A stretch of DNA of 64,000 nt, taken from contig NZ_FOZX01000001.1 of the NCBI RefSeq assembly GCF_900116135.1, positions 682,001 to 746,000 on the forward strand. Direction: 5' to 3'. Source of the stretch: Saccharopolyspora flava. Lineage in GTDB: Bacteria > Actinomycetota > Actinomycetes > Mycobacteriales > Pseudonocardiaceae. Below are positions 54,576 to 63,045 of this stretch, one piece after another. Position numbers and translations under genes: made by a program. Below the pieces are notes generated by a model. It was not told the DNA's origin. It saw nothing but the letters and a program-made list of their open reading frames with translations, and searched no databases. The first letter of the stretch is position 1, and every line of letters begins with the position of its first letter.

Positions 54576-55627
54576 TGCCCGCTCCGCAGAAGACCTCCGG
54601 CACGACCCCGGTGCAGCAGACACCCGACGACAAGGCCACGAGCCTGCGCTCGCGGCTGGCCGGATCCAACACCGCGTGGACCGGCCTGGTGCTGGTGGCG
54701 TTGTGCGTGCTGTTCGGCGCGCTGCGCCCGGACGCGTTCCTGACCCTGTTCAACGTGCAGAACCTGCTCGTGCAGGCCGCACCGCTGCTGATGCTCGCCG
54801 TGGGCATGACCTTCGTGATCATCACCTCCGGCATCGACCTGTCGGTCGGGTCGGTGCTGGTGTTCGCCGGGGTCGTCTCGGCGATGACCATGGAAGCGCT
54901 CAGCGGCGGCGACGCCACCGGCGCCGGGTGGGGCGTGATCGCCGTCGGCCTGGTGGTGTCGCTGCTCGGCGGCGCGGCGTGGGGTCTGCTCAACGGGCTG
55001 CTGGTGGCGGTGGCGCGGGTGCCTGCGCTGATCGTCACGCTCGGCTCGTTCGGCGCGGCGCTGGGAGCCGCGCAGCTGCTCACCAACGGCGTCGACGTGC
55101 GCACGGTTCCCTCGGTGCTGCGCACCACCCTGGGGACCGGGACGTCGTTCGGGGTGGTGCCGAACCTGGTGATCCTGGCGGCGATCGTGACGCTGCTGGC
55201 GTGGTGGCTGCTGCACACCACCGTGTTCGGTCGCTACACCTACGCGATCGGGTCCAACGCCGAGGCCGCGCGGCGCAGCGGCATCAAGGTGACCCGCCAC
55301 CTCGTGGTGGTCTACGCGCTGACCGGGGTGCTGGCCGGTCTGGCCGGTTTCATGTCACTGGCCTACTTCGGCACGACCACGATCAGCGGTCACAGCAACG
55401 ACAACCTCAACTCGATCGCCGCCGTGGTGCTGGGCGGGACCAGCCTGTTCGGCGGCATCGGATCGATTCTCGGCAGCGTCATCGGCATCTTCATCCCGGC
55501 GGTGCTCGACGCCGGGTTCGTGATGGCCGGTGTTCGCCCGTTCTGGCAGCCGATCGCCGTCGGGGCGGTCCTGGTCGCCGCGGTCTACCTGGACCAGCGG
55601 CGGCGTCGAGCCCGCAACAGCCGGTGA
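54575..55627 (+). CDS. ribose-type ABC transporter permease
   Basis: A 350-residue RbsC-like permease with about 8-10 helices. The ATG shares its A with the ATPase stop (TGATG). Family marks: PLLMLAVGMTFVIITSGIDL with SVGSVL, GLLNGLLVAVARVPALIVTL, YAIGSNAEAARRSGI, and SIAAVVLGGTSLFGGIGSIL. A polar N-terminal extension of about 30 residues (QKTSGTTPVQQTPDDKATSL) precedes the first helix. It forms the membrane channel for the sugar. Confidence 0.93.
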   Translation: MPAPQKTSGTTPVQQTPDDKATSLRSRLAGSNTAWTGLVLVALCVLFGALRPDAFLTLFNVQNLLVQAAPLLMLAVGMTFVIITSGIDLSVGSVLVFAGVVSAMTMEALSGGDATGAGWGVIAVGLVVSLLGGAAWGLLNGLLVAVARVPALIVTLGSFGAALGAAQLLTNGVDVRTVPSVLRTTLGTGTSFGVVPNLVILAAIVTLLAWWLLHTTVFGRYTYAIGSNAEAARRSGIKVTRHLVVVYALTGVLAGLAGFMSLAYFGTTTISGHSNDNLNSIAAVVLGGTSLFGGIGSILGSVIGIFIPAVLDAGFVMAGVRPFWQPIAVGAVLVAAVYLDQRRRRARNSR

Positions 55628-55701
55628 GACCCCTTCTTCGACAACCCCTTCCTCTGAAACCGAAGCCTTGGTCAACACAAAGACGTGTGGAGGTCGTTTC
55701 G

Positions 55702-56679
55702 ATGAGAACGCACAAGGGACTGCTGGCGCTCGGCGCCGCGGCACTGCTGCTGGCCGGGTGCGGTTCCGGGCAGATCGGTGACACCGGCGGGCAGACCGAC
55801 CCGAACAACAAGAACCTGGCCCTCATCACCGGTCAGCGAGGGGAACCGTTCTACGTCTCGCTCGAGTGCGCCGCGCAGCAGGAGGCCGCGGCGCAGGGCT
55901 ACCAGCTCAACGCGCAGGCCCCGGAGAAGTTCGAGCAGGCCGAGCAGTCGCAGATCCTCGGCGGCATCGTCAGCAGCAAGCCGGGAGCGGTGATCATCGC
56001 CCCCACCGACGACAAGGCCCTGGCCGCTCCGCTGCAGCAGGCGAAGGGCAACGGCATCCAGGTGGTGGAGGTCGACACGGCGCTGGAGGACCGGTCGATC
56101 GCGGTCACCTCGCTGTCCTCGGACAACTACGCCGGTGGGCAGCTGGCGGCGCAGACGCTGGTGCAGCTGCTGGGCGAGAAGGGCGGTTCGGTCCTGGCGC
56201 TGAACACCAAGGCGGGCACCTCCACCACCGACGAGCGCGCCAAGGGCTTCGAGGACGAGATCCGCAAGCACCCGAACCTGAAGCTGCTGCCCACCCAGTA
56301 CACCGAGAACGAGCCGGCGACCGCCGCGCAGATCGTGTCCTCGACGCTGGCGGCGAACCCGGACCTGGTGGGCGTGTTCGGCACCAACCTCAACACCGGT
56401 GAGGGCGCGGGCACGGCGCTGTCGAACGCGGGCAAGTCCGGCCAGGTGCAGCTGGTGGGCTTCGACGCCAGCCCCAAGCAGGTCGACGACCTGCGCAACG
56501 GCCGGGTGCAGGCCCTCATCGCGCAGGACCCCGCCAAGATCGGCAAGGAGGGCGTCGCACGCGCCATCTCCGCGATCAAGGGACAGCCGGTGGAGCGGGA
56601 GACGAAGACGGAGATGATCTCCATCACCCGCGACAACATGGACCAGCAGTCGCAGTACTTCTACAAGTCCCAGTGCTGA
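55702..56679 (+). CDS. sugar ABC transporter substrate-binding lipoprotein
   Basis: A 325-residue RbsB-like protein. GGAGG lies nine bases before the ATG; the lipobox is LLLAGCGSG (Cys20). The two-lobed type I fold follows: KNLALITGQRGEPFYVSLEC, GGIVSSKPGAVIIAPTDDKA, QVVEVDTALEDRSIAVTSLS, GVFGTNLNTGEGAGTALSN and ALIAQDPAKIGKEGV. The context (mannosidase, LacI, mannose-6-phosphate isomerase) suggests mannose or a short mannoside as ligand, but specificity cannot be read from sequence. Confidence 0.93.
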   Translation: MRTHKGLLALGAAALLLAGCGSGQIGDTGGQTDPNNKNLALITGQRGEPFYVSLECAAQQEAAAQGYQLNAQAPEKFEQAEQSQILGGIVSSKPGAVIIAPTDDKALAAPLQQAKGNGIQVVEVDTALEDRSIAVTSLSSDNYAGGQLAAQTLVQLLGEKGGSVLALNTKAGTSTTDERAKGFEDEIRKHPNLKLLPTQYTENEPATAAQIVSSTLAANPDLVGVFGTNLNTGEGAGTALSNAGKSGQVQLVGFDASPKQVDDLRNGRVQALIAQDPAKIGKEGVARAISAIKGQPVERETKTEMISITRDNMDQQSQYFYKSQC

Positions 56680-56720
56680 TCCCCGCCACCGCGGTACCGC
56701 CCCCGGAGCGCGGTTGATCG

Positions 56721-56758
56721 GAAGGTGCCCGTCTCGCCACGGCGAGGCGGGCACCTTC
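56721..56758. terminator. terminator of the sugar uptake operon
   Basis: An 18-bp stem (GAAGGTGCCCGTCTCGCC with its complement, one G-T pair) and a two-base AC spacer, 42 bases after the binding-protein stop. Confidence 0.88.
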
Positions 56759-56793
56759 GTCTCACCGCCCGCGCCTCACGGTCGGCGCGAGCG

Positions 56794-56816
56794 GTGCATG
56801 GGAACCTTCCTGTCAC
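56794..56816. repeat. single GGGAACCTT repeat
   Basis: GTGCATGGGAACCTTCCTGT (from 56794), then CAC, between the terminator of the uptake operon and a small gene. Confidence 0.85.
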
Positions 56817-56854
56817 ACCTGTGCGTCGCCGCAGGTCGCGGTTACCGTGGGGGC

Positions 56855-57037
56855 ATGGCCGCAATCGGTGAGATGTTCCCCGGTCGCAAGCTCAAGCACG
56901 AGGGCGACCAGGACGGCGTGTCCCGCGAGCACGATCCCGGAGGCCCGCTGGACCTGGACAGGGGCGTGGTGTTCCTCGCGCCGCGCGAGCCCGCCGCCGA
57001 GCAGGATCCGGAGCAGGACGACCACCGGCAGGACTGA
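56855..57037 (+). CDS. small protein, DUF6191-like
   Basis: A 60-residue hydrophilic protein: MAAIGEMFPGRKLKHEGDQD, then GVSREHDPGGPLDLDRGVVF and an acidic tail. The MFPG-x4-H-E start and the PLDLDRGVV block recall DUF6191 proteins (ELFSPGxxHTEEER ... GPIDLxSGxV), as remembered. Function unknown. GGGGG six bases in front of the ATG may serve for ribosome binding. Confidence 0.5.
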   Translation: MAAIGEMFPGRKLKHEGDQDGVSREHDPGGPLDLDRGVVFLAPREPAAEQDPEQDDHRQD

Positions 57038-57232
57038 TCCCGGCTGTTCGGAGTCCGCGGGCAGTCACAGACTGGTCGCGGATCCGATAGATCACGCACC
57101 GCATCCGATCGCCTCCGCTACTGTGCCACGGGCAGTTGACGCATTTCGCTCGAACGAGTCCTCAATCGTCACTGACCGTTGGCCGTGTGGGAACGCGCTG
57201 AGGTCGCGCGTGATCGAAGCAAGGGGGATGCC

Positions 57233-57649
57233 GTGCAGCCGAACAACCTGTCCGGGAGCGCTGCTCTCGAACAGACCGAGGCCGTCGAGGACGGCACCGC
57301 GCTGATCGGAAACCTCACCCCCGCAGGCGCCGGGAACCTCAGCCCCGCGCAGAAGCAGGCCATCGCGCGCAAGGTCGGCCAGGACTGGCAGCGCATCAGC
57401 TCCGCGGTCGCCGAGCTGTTCGCCACCGGCGTCCCCAGCAACGACCCGCGCACCCAGCAGGTCGTGCACCAGCACTACCAGTGGCTCGGCCACTTCTGGA
57501 CGCCCGACCGCGCCTCCTACCTGCGGCTCGCCGAGATGTACGTCAACCAGCCGAAGTTCCGGCACCGCATCGAACGCCGCAAACCCCGGGGCATGGCCGC
57601 CTACCTCCGCGACGCCATGACGACCTACGCCTGGGCGCGCCTGCGCTGA
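57233..57649 (+). CDS. stand-alone TipAS-domain protein
   Basis: A 138-residue protein from a GTG that has AAGGGGG five bases in front. After a 45-residue variable part, residues 50-138 match the TipAS antibiotic-recognition domain: SPAQKQAIARKVGQDWQRIS, VVHQHYQWLGHFWTPDRASY, LRLAEMYVNQPKFRHRIE and LRDAMTTYAW. In Streptomyces TipAL this domain follows a MerR DNA-binding domain and traps thiopeptides; the short TipAS form alone acts as a drug sink. No MerR part is present here. It may bind thiopeptides or another peptide ligand. Confidence 0.82.
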   Translation: MQPNNLSGSAALEQTEAVEDGTALIGNLTPAGAGNLSPAQKQAIARKVGQDWQRISSAVAELFATGVPSNDPRTQQVVHQHYQWLGHFWTPDRASYLRLAEMYVNQPKFRHRIERRKPRGMAAYLRDAMTTYAWARLR

Positions 57650-57680
57650 CACCCGCCGGGACGCCGCTGCCGGGCCGGGG

Positions 57681-57704
57681 GATGACAGGAAAGTTCCCAT
57701 GCAC
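57681..57704. repeat. single repeat, GGGAACTTT variant
   Basis: GATGACAGGAAAGTTCCCAT (57681-57700) followed by GCAC. On the minus strand it reads GTGCATGGGAACTTTCCTGT, with one change in the core. It lies 31 bases past the TipAS-domain gene's stop. Confidence 0.7.
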
Positions 57705-57847
57705 CGCTCGCGCTGATCGCAAAGCGTCCTCGATCCGGGCCTCACTCCCCCGCTCGGCGCGAGGTGGTGACGGACTCAAACCGCCCCCTGCCCGAGACGG
57801 CTCTCACAGCCGCGTCCTGCGGGCTGTTGTCGGTCCGTTCGAGTTCA

Positions 57848-59242
57848 ATGAACCCCATGAGGTGGGTGCTGCACATGGACATGGACGCGTTCTTCGCGTC
57901 CGTGGAGCAGCTCACCCGGCCCACCGTGCGAGGCCGTCCGGTGCTGGTGGGCGGGCTCGGCCCGCGCGGAACCGTCGCCGGCGCCAGCTACGAGGCCCGC
58001 GAGTACGGGGCGAAGTCGGCGATGCCGATGGGCGAGGCGCGCCGCCGATGCCCGGTCGCGGTGGTGCTGCCGCCGCGCTTCCGCGTCTACCAGGCGGTGT
58101 CCCGGCACGTGCTGGGCATCGTGCGGGAGGTCTCCGACGTGGTGCAGCAGGTGTCGGTCGACGAGGCGTTCCTCGAACCCACCGAGCTCTCCGGGGCCTC
58201 GACCAGCCGCGTCGAGGAGTTCGCGGCCGCGCTGCGCGCCCGCGTGCAGCGGGAGGTCGGGGTGGTGGCCTCGATCGGCGCGGGCCCCGGCAAGCAGCTG
58301 GCGAAGATCGCCTCCGGGCTCGCCAAACCCGACGGGATGCTGGTGGTGCCGCCCGAGGAGCAGCTGGAACTGCTGTGGGCGCTGCCGGTGCGCAAGATGT
58401 GGGGCATCGGACCGGTCACCGAGTCCAAGTTGCACCGCATCGGGGTCAGCACCATCGGCGAGCTCGCCGCCCTGCACCCGCAGGACGTGACCTCGCTGCT
58501 CGGGCAGGCGATCGGCGGCGAACTGCACCGGCTCGCCCAGGGCATCGACGACCACCCGGTGGCCGAGCGCGCCGAAGCCAAGCAGGTCAGCGCGGAAACG
58601 ACCTTCGACACCGACATCACCGACCGCGACACGCTGCTGGCCGAGGTGATGGGCCAGGCGGAGAACGCGCACCGGCGGCTGGTGTCATCGGGGCGCGCCG
58701 CGCGGACCGTGACGCTCAAGGTGCGCGACTCGGAGTTCACCACGATCAGCCGGGCCGAGACGTTCTCCTCGGCGACCAGCGAACTGCACACCCTCTCGGC
58801 GGCGGCGCGCCGCCTCCTGCCGATCGCGGTGCCGCCGGGCACGCCCGTGCGGCTGGTCGGGGTCTCCTACTCGGGTCTGGCGACCTCCGAGCAGGAGTCG
58901 CTGTTCGACCACCCCGCCGACCCGGACGACGCCCCGAAACCGGAGCCCGAAGCACCCGGCGCGGTCGAAATCCCGCAGCCCGCGACGCGCCAGTGGCGGG
59001 CCGGTGACGACGTCCACCACGCCGAACTCGGGCACGGCTGGGTGCAGGGCGCCGGGCACGGCCGCGTCACGATCCGCTTCGAGACCGCGGCCACGGGCCG
59101 GGGCGTGGCGCGGACCTTCTCGGTCGACGATCCGCAGCTCAGCACCGCCGACCCGCTGGCCAGCCTGGGGCTCAGCCCTGCGGCGGACGAGGCAGATGAC
59201 GCCGGTACTGGCCCACCCACTTCTGCGGAGCGATGTCCTTGA
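57848..59242 (+). CDS. dinB: DNA polymerase IV (Y-family)
   Basis: A 464-residue translesion polymerase. Two in-frame ATGs nine bases apart could start it. The catalytic carboxylates are Asp11 in HMDMDAFFASVEQ and Asp105/Glu106 in QVSVDEAFLE; YEAREYGAKSAMPMGEA is the nucleotide-binding helix, VASIGAGPGKQLAKIASGLA the thumb junction, and the little-finger domain runs to about residue 350. The C-terminal 110 residues (RQWRAGDDVHHAELGHGWVQ) form the extra domain seen in actinobacterial DinP-type enzymes. No clear beta-clamp QxxLF site, though ESLFDHP near 358 may serve. The 3' end overlaps a convergent membrane protein gene by 71 bases. Confidence 0.94.
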   Translation: MNPMRWVLHMDMDAFFASVEQLTRPTVRGRPVLVGGLGPRGTVAGASYEAREYGAKSAMPMGEARRRCPVAVVLPPRFRVYQAVSRHVLGIVREVSDVVQQVSVDEAFLEPTELSGASTSRVEEFAAALRARVQREVGVVASIGAGPGKQLAKIASGLAKPDGMLVVPPEEQLELLWALPVRKMWGIGPVTESKLHRIGVSTIGELAALHPQDVTSLLGQAIGGELHRLAQGIDDHPVAERAEAKQVSAETTFDTDITDRDTLLAEVMGQAENAHRRLVSSGRAARTVTLKVRDSEFTTISRAETFSSATSELHTLSAAARRLLPIAVPPGTPVRLVGVSYSGLATSEQESLFDHPADPDDAPKPEPEAPGAVEIPQPATRQWRAGDDVHHAELGHGWVQGAGHGRVTIRFETAATGRGVARTFSVDDPQLSTADPLASLGLSPAADEADDAGTGPPTSAERCP

Positions 59243-59903
59243 TCGCGTGCTCGAGGTCCTTCGGGAGCCTGCTGAACGGCGGCAGGTGGAACCGGTACCG
59301 GTCCGGCGGCAGCCCCTGCACGGTCGGCGGCTCCTCGACCCACCAGCGCTCCAGCTCCGGGTGGCGCTCGGCGAAACCCGCGTCGGCCGGGTAGATCTCC
59401 AGCGCGCGGCGGCGTTCCGGGTTCACCGGCCGCTTGTTCTCCACCCACGGCAGCGTTCCGATGCCCACCGCCTGGATCTCGCGCCAGTCGACCCCGACGA
59501 CCTCGCCCATGGTGCGCGCGTAGAAGCCGCTGCGGTCGATGAGGAACCCGCGGCCGCGCAGCATGCCGCGCGAGCCCATCACGAACCACAGGAACGCGAC
59601 GCCGAAGACCAGCTGCCAGATCCACATGCCCACGGTGCTGCCGTTGTTGACCAGCGTCGCGGCGATGAGCACGGTGCCCAGGCCGCTGATGCCGCCGCCG
59701 ATGAGCAGCGAGCGGAAACCCGCGGCGCTGACGTCGACGTCGTGGGCGTCGGCGCCGAGCAGCGTGGGCGCGGGCGCCCCGGCCGGCGGGCGGTGCGGCT
59801 CCGCCGCCGGGCGCCCCGAGGTGTAGCGGGCGGTGCCGCGCGGCATCGTGCGCGTCGGCTCGCTCCAGTCAGCTCGTTGCCATCCCCCTGGAAGCCATCT
59901 CAT
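59172..59903 (-). CDS. membrane protein with PH-like cytoplasmic domain
   Basis: A 243-residue protein taken from the ATG giving MRWLPGGWQRAD; an ATG six codons further up is possible. A Pro/Arg-rich start is followed by two adjacent membrane helices (LLIGGGISGLGTVLIAATLV and VGMWIWQLVFGVAFLWFVMG), then a beta-rich region (GFLIDRSGFYARTMGEVVGV, DWREIQAVGIGTLPWVENKR) like the bacterial PH domains placed after such helix pairs. No family name recognised. It overlaps dinB at the 3' end. Confidence 0.65.
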   Translation of the reverse strand: MRWLPGGWQRADWSEPTRTMPRGTARYTSGRPAAEPHRPPAGAPAPTLLGADAHDVDVSAAGFRSLLIGGGISGLGTVLIAATLVNNGSTVGMWIWQLVFGVAFLWFVMGSRGMLRGRGFLIDRSGFYARTMGEVVGVDWREIQAVGIGTLPWVENKRPVNPERRRALEIYPADAGFAERHPELERWWVEEPPTVQGLPPDRYRFHLPPFSRLPKDLEHAIKDIAPQKWVGQYRRHLPRPPQG

Positions 59904-59953
59904 GCGCCCCAGGGTATCCACGAACCAGACAGTTGATCATGGAGGTGGGCGAA

Positions 59954-59985
59954 TCCCCGGGTCCCTCTCAGGGAATTCCCGGGGA
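59954..59985. terminator. probable terminator after the thiolase gene
   Basis: TCCCCGGGTCCCT pairs with AGGGAATTCCCGGGGA, leaving a three-base ATT bulge and a CTC loop. It lies nine bases past the thiolase stop on the minus strand, before the membrane protein gene start. Confidence 0.55.
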
Positions 59986-59993
59986 GACCCGGA

Positions 59994-61181
59994 TCAGGCC
60001 GAGGGGACGGTCAGCAGCAGCGCATCGCCCTGACCGCCGCCGCCGCACAGCGCCGCGGCACCCGTGCCGCCCCCGCGCCGCTTGAGCTCGAGGGCCAGGT
60101 GTAGGGCGAGCCGGGCACCGGACATGCCGATCGGGTGGCCCAGCGCGATCGCGCCGCCGTTGACGTTGACCTTGTCCTCGTCGATGCCCAGCTTGCGGGT
60201 CGAGACGATGCCGACCGCGGCGAAGGCCTCGTTGATCTCCACCAGGTCCAGGTCGCCCGCCTCGACACCGGCCTTACCGCAGGCCTTGGCGATGGCGTTG
60301 GACGGCTGCTCGTGCAGGCTCGCGTCGGGCCCGGCGACCACGCCGTGCGCACCGATCTCGGCCAGGTAGTCCAGGCCCAGCTCCTGCGCCTTGGCCTTGC
60401 TCATCACCACGACGGCGGCGGCGCCGTCGGAGATCTGCGAGGCCGAGCCCGCGGTGATCGTGCCGTCGGCGGAGAACGCCGGGCGCAGCTTGCCGAGGGT
60501 CTCGGCGGTGGTGTTGCCGCGCACGCCCTCGTCGGTGTCGAACACCACCGGGTCGCCCTTGCGCTGCGGAATCTCGACCGGGGCGATCTCCTCGGCGAAC
60601 ACGCCGGAGTCGATCGCGGCCGCGGCGCGCTGGTGGGAGCGGGCGGAGAACGCGTCCTGCTCCTCGCGGGTCAGCCCGTAGCGGGAGTTGTGCTTCTCCG
60701 TCGACAGACCCATCGCGACCTGGTCGAACGCGCAGAACAGACCGTCGTGCGCCATGTGGTCGAGCATCGTGGTGTCGCCGTACTTGAAGCCCTCGCGAGA
60801 CCCGGTGAGCAGATGCGGCGCCTGGGTCATCGACTCCTGGCCACCGGCCACGACGATGTCGAACTCACCGGCCCGCACCAGCTGGTCGGCCAGCGCGATC
60901 GCGTCGAGCCCGGACAGGCACACCTTGTTGATGGTCAGCGCGGGCACGTCCATCGGGATGCCGGCGGCCACGGCGGCCTGGCGAGCCGGGATCTGACCGG
61001 CCCCGGCGGTCAGCACCTGACCCATGATCGTGTACTCGACCTGCTCCGGTGCGACACCGGCGCGCTCCAGCGCGGCCTTGATGGCGATCCCGCCCAGCTG
61101 CGCGCCGGAGAAGTCCTTGAGCGAACCGAGCAGTCGTCCCATCGGGGTCCGCGCGCCCGCAACGATCACAGAACCACTCAC
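59994..61181 (-). CDS. acetyl-CoA acetyltransferase (thiolase)
   Basis: A 395-residue biosynthetic/degradative thiolase. The start is GTG with GGGAGG five bases ahead. Nucleophile Cys88 is in [15 protein letters not shown]; the active-site His and second Cys are in [16 protein letters not shown] and [23 protein letters not shown] is the third block. It joins two acetyl-CoA or cleaves acetoacetyl-CoA. In M. tuberculosis fadA4 (Rv1323) lies between the methylmalonyl-CoA epimerase and thioredoxin genes, the same order as here apart from inserted genes. Confidence 0.95.
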   Translation of the reverse strand: MSGSVIVAGARTPMGRLLGSLKDFSGAQLGGIAIKAALERAGVAPEQVEYTIMGQVLTAGAGQIPARQAAVAAGIPMDVPALTINKVCLSGLDAIALADQLVRAGEFDIVVAGGQESMTQAPHLLTGSREGFKYGDTTMLDHMAHDGLFCAFDQVAMGLSTEKHNSRYGLTREEQDAFSARSHQRAAAAIDSGVFAEEIAPVEIPQRKGDPVVFDTDEGVRGNTTAETLGKLRPAFSADGTITAGSASQISDGAAAVVVMSKAKAQELGLDYLAEIGAHGVVAGPDASLHEQPSNAIAKACGKAGVEAGDLDLVEINEAFAAVGIVSTRKLGIDEDKVNVNGGAIALGHPIGMSGARLALHLALELKRRGGGTGAAALCGGGGQGDALLLTVPSA

Positions 61182-61314
61182 GACTGCCTCCCGGTCATCG
61201 TCGACACATCACGTTCTCGGCTCGCGTCCATCATCGCCCGCGAACGCCCTGGGGACCATACCCGCGAACCACGCCCGCCCCGCTTGTGACGACTGCCATA
61301 AGCGGGGCAGGCGG

Positions 61315-61381
61315 GTGAGCGAAAGGTTCCCGTCCTGCGGTTTCGCCGGGGGCCGGATGACAGGAAGGTTCCCATGCTCAC
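61315..61381. repeat. two same-strand GGGAACCTT repeats (minus-strand form)
   Basis: GTGAGCGAAAGGTTCCCGTC (61315-61334) is the TTCGCTCAC variant and TGACAGGAAGGTTCCCATGC (61358-61377, then TCAC) the CCTGTCA variant, both in minus orientation. They lie between the thiolase gene start and the stop of the secreted protein gene, so they follow the latter. Confidence 0.85.
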
Positions 61382-61397
61382 ACCCGCCCCCGGGCGC

Positions 61398-62402
61398 TCA
61401 GCAGTTGCCGGTTCCGGTGGTGATGTCGCACAGCGACGTCTCCTCCGACCAGGAGAGCTTGCTGCGCGCGTCCACCCCCAGTTCCCGGGAAGCCGACACG
61501 TCGGTGTCGGCGCCGGAGTCGCTCTTGAGCCAGTAGCGGACCTCGTAGTCGACGCCGTCCTCGGTGTAGGTGAAGGCGTAGAAGGGGGCGGGCACCGGGG
61601 CCGGCCCGTAGTCGGGTGAGGTCCAGGCGTCCTCGCCCTGGGCTGCGGCGGGGTCGACGCGGAGGCAGTCGTACTCGGCGCCTTCGAAGGTGCAGGTGCG
61701 CATCTCGGCGCCGCCGTAGCGGCCGACGCCGTCGTCCTGGGTGACGCCGTCGGCGGCGAGCCGCTGGTAGACGTCCTCGCAGGCGCCGGAGTCGCAGGCG
61801 TGCCAGTCGGCCCAGGCGGAGGCGCGGGCCTGGGCTTCGCCGTTGCCGGCGTTGATGGCCGAGCAGTACTTGCCGACCATGTGGGACGCCATCGTGGCGG
61901 CGGCGGTGGTGCTGTCGATGGCGGTGGCGGCCGTTTCCTCCGCACCGAGCCCCGCGGAGTCGAGCTGCCAGATGCCGACACCGGGGTTGAAGAACAGCCC
62001 TTCGGCGCGCTGCTCGGGGTCGGCCAGCGAGGTCTGGTCGTCGTAGCGGGACAGCGTCATCGGCGACGGGGATTGGCCGGACGGGGACACTTCCGGCCAG
62101 GTCGTCGACAGCGTCAGATAGGTGGCGGCGGTGGCGCTGATGCCGCAGTCGGCCGCCTCGGCCGCGTCGGTGGCCGCGGATTCGACCGCCGCGTAGGGCT
62201 CGGCACCGAAGTGCAGCTCTGCGAGGGGCGCCACCCACCCGCGGTCCCGGCTCATCTGCTCGGCGCGCGGATTGGGCCCGCCACCGCCGCTGATGGTCCC
62301 GTCACCTCCGGCCGCGTGAGCGAGGGGAGCCGTTGTCGCAGCGGCGAACCCGACGACGAGGGCCAACCCGGCGAGCCCGCGCACGTGTTGCGTCTTGACC
62401 AT
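61398..62402 (-). CDS. secreted hypothetical protein, lysozyme-fold-like
   Basis: A 334-residue exported protein. The ATG (giving MVKTQHVRGLAGLALVVG) has GGAAGGGG five bases ahead; the signal peptide ends at PLAHAA. Family unknown to me. The middle (GLFFNPGVGIWQLDSAGLGA, then AATMASHMVGKYCSAINAGN and WADWHACDSGACEDVYQRLA) recalls secreted lytic-transglycosylase-like proteins, where G-x-W-Q-x-D-S-A-G is a common block. Six cysteines in the mature part could form three disulfides. Function unassigned; cell-wall hydrolysis is a guess. Confidence 0.55.
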   Translation of the reverse strand: MVKTQHVRGLAGLALVVGFAAATTAPLAHAAGGDGTISGGGGPNPRAEQMSRDRGWVAPLAELHFGAEPYAAVESAATDAAEAADCGISATAATYLTLSTTWPEVSPSGQSPSPMTLSRYDDQTSLADPEQRAEGLFFNPGVGIWQLDSAGLGAEETAATAIDSTTAAATMASHMVGKYCSAINAGNGEAQARASAWADWHACDSGACEDVYQRLAADGVTQDDGVGRYGGAEMRTCTFEGAEYDCLRVDPAAAQGEDAWTSPDYGPAPVPAPFYAFTYTEDGVDYEVRYWLKSDSGADTDVSASRELGVDARSKLSWSEETSLCDITTGTGNC

Positions 62403-62535
62403 TTCTGCCCCTTCCACGTGAACAAGCCACATGCTCACCTCCGGGGCAGCGCGCCCGACTCCCCCTGTTGGGGCAATCCGATCTTCGGATTTCGCCGCTT
62501 TTCCCACGGTTTCCGCGACGGCTACGCTGCCACCC

Positions 62536-62985
62536 ATGCGAGCGGAACTGAACGACCTGGTCACGGCAATCGATCACGTGGGCATCGCGGTCCCCGACCT
62601 CGACGAGGCCATCGCGTTCCAGCGCGACACCTTCGGCCTGGAAGTCGCACACTCCGAGGAGAACGAGGAGCAGGGCGTCCGCGAAGCGATGCTGCGCGCC
62701 CCCGGAGACACCACCGGCGCGACCCAGATCCAGCTGCTCGCACCGCTGCGCGAGGACTCCACGATCGCCAAGTTCCTCGACAAGAACGGCCCCGGCCTGC
62801 AACAGCTCGCCTACCGGGTCACCGACGTCGAAGCCGCGATGGCCGCCCTCAAGGCCAAGGGCCTGCGCCTCCTCTACGACCAGCCGCGCCGCGGCACCGC
62901 GGACAGCCGCATCAACTTCGTCCACCCCAAGGACGCCGGCGGCGTTCTCGTCGAACTCGTCGAACCCGCCGCCACCGGTCACTGA
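62536..62985 (+). CDS. mce: methylmalonyl-CoA epimerase
   Basis: A 149-residue VOC-fold enzyme that interconverts (R)- and (S)-methylmalonyl-CoA. It has the opening AIDHVGIAVPDLDEAIAFQR (metal His14), TQIQLLAPLREDSTIAKFLD with the NGPGLQQLAYRV block (second His position reads Gln, as in several members), DQPRRGTADSRINFVHPKDA and the metal Glu in GVLVELVEP. Works in propionate/odd-chain and branched amino-acid metabolism. It lies beside the thiolase region as in mycobacteria (Rv1322A). Confidence 0.9.
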   Translation: MRAELNDLVTAIDHVGIAVPDLDEAIAFQRDTFGLEVAHSEENEEQGVREAMLRAPGDTTGATQIQLLAPLREDSTIAKFLDKNGPGLQQLAYRVTDVEAAMAALKAKGLRLLYDQPRRGTADSRINFVHPKDAGGVLVELVEPAATGH

Positions 62986-62997
62986 CCCCCGAACGCA

Positions 62998-63030
62998 GCG
63001 GCGGCGGGTCCGAAGTGGACCCGCCGCCGC
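62998..63030. terminator. bidirectional terminator after mce
   Basis: A perfect 14-bp stem GCGGCGGCGGGTCC with complement and loop GAAGT, between mce and the convergent penicillin acylase-type gene. Confidence 0.88.
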
Positions 63031-63045
63031 GTCGCGCTGACCGGA

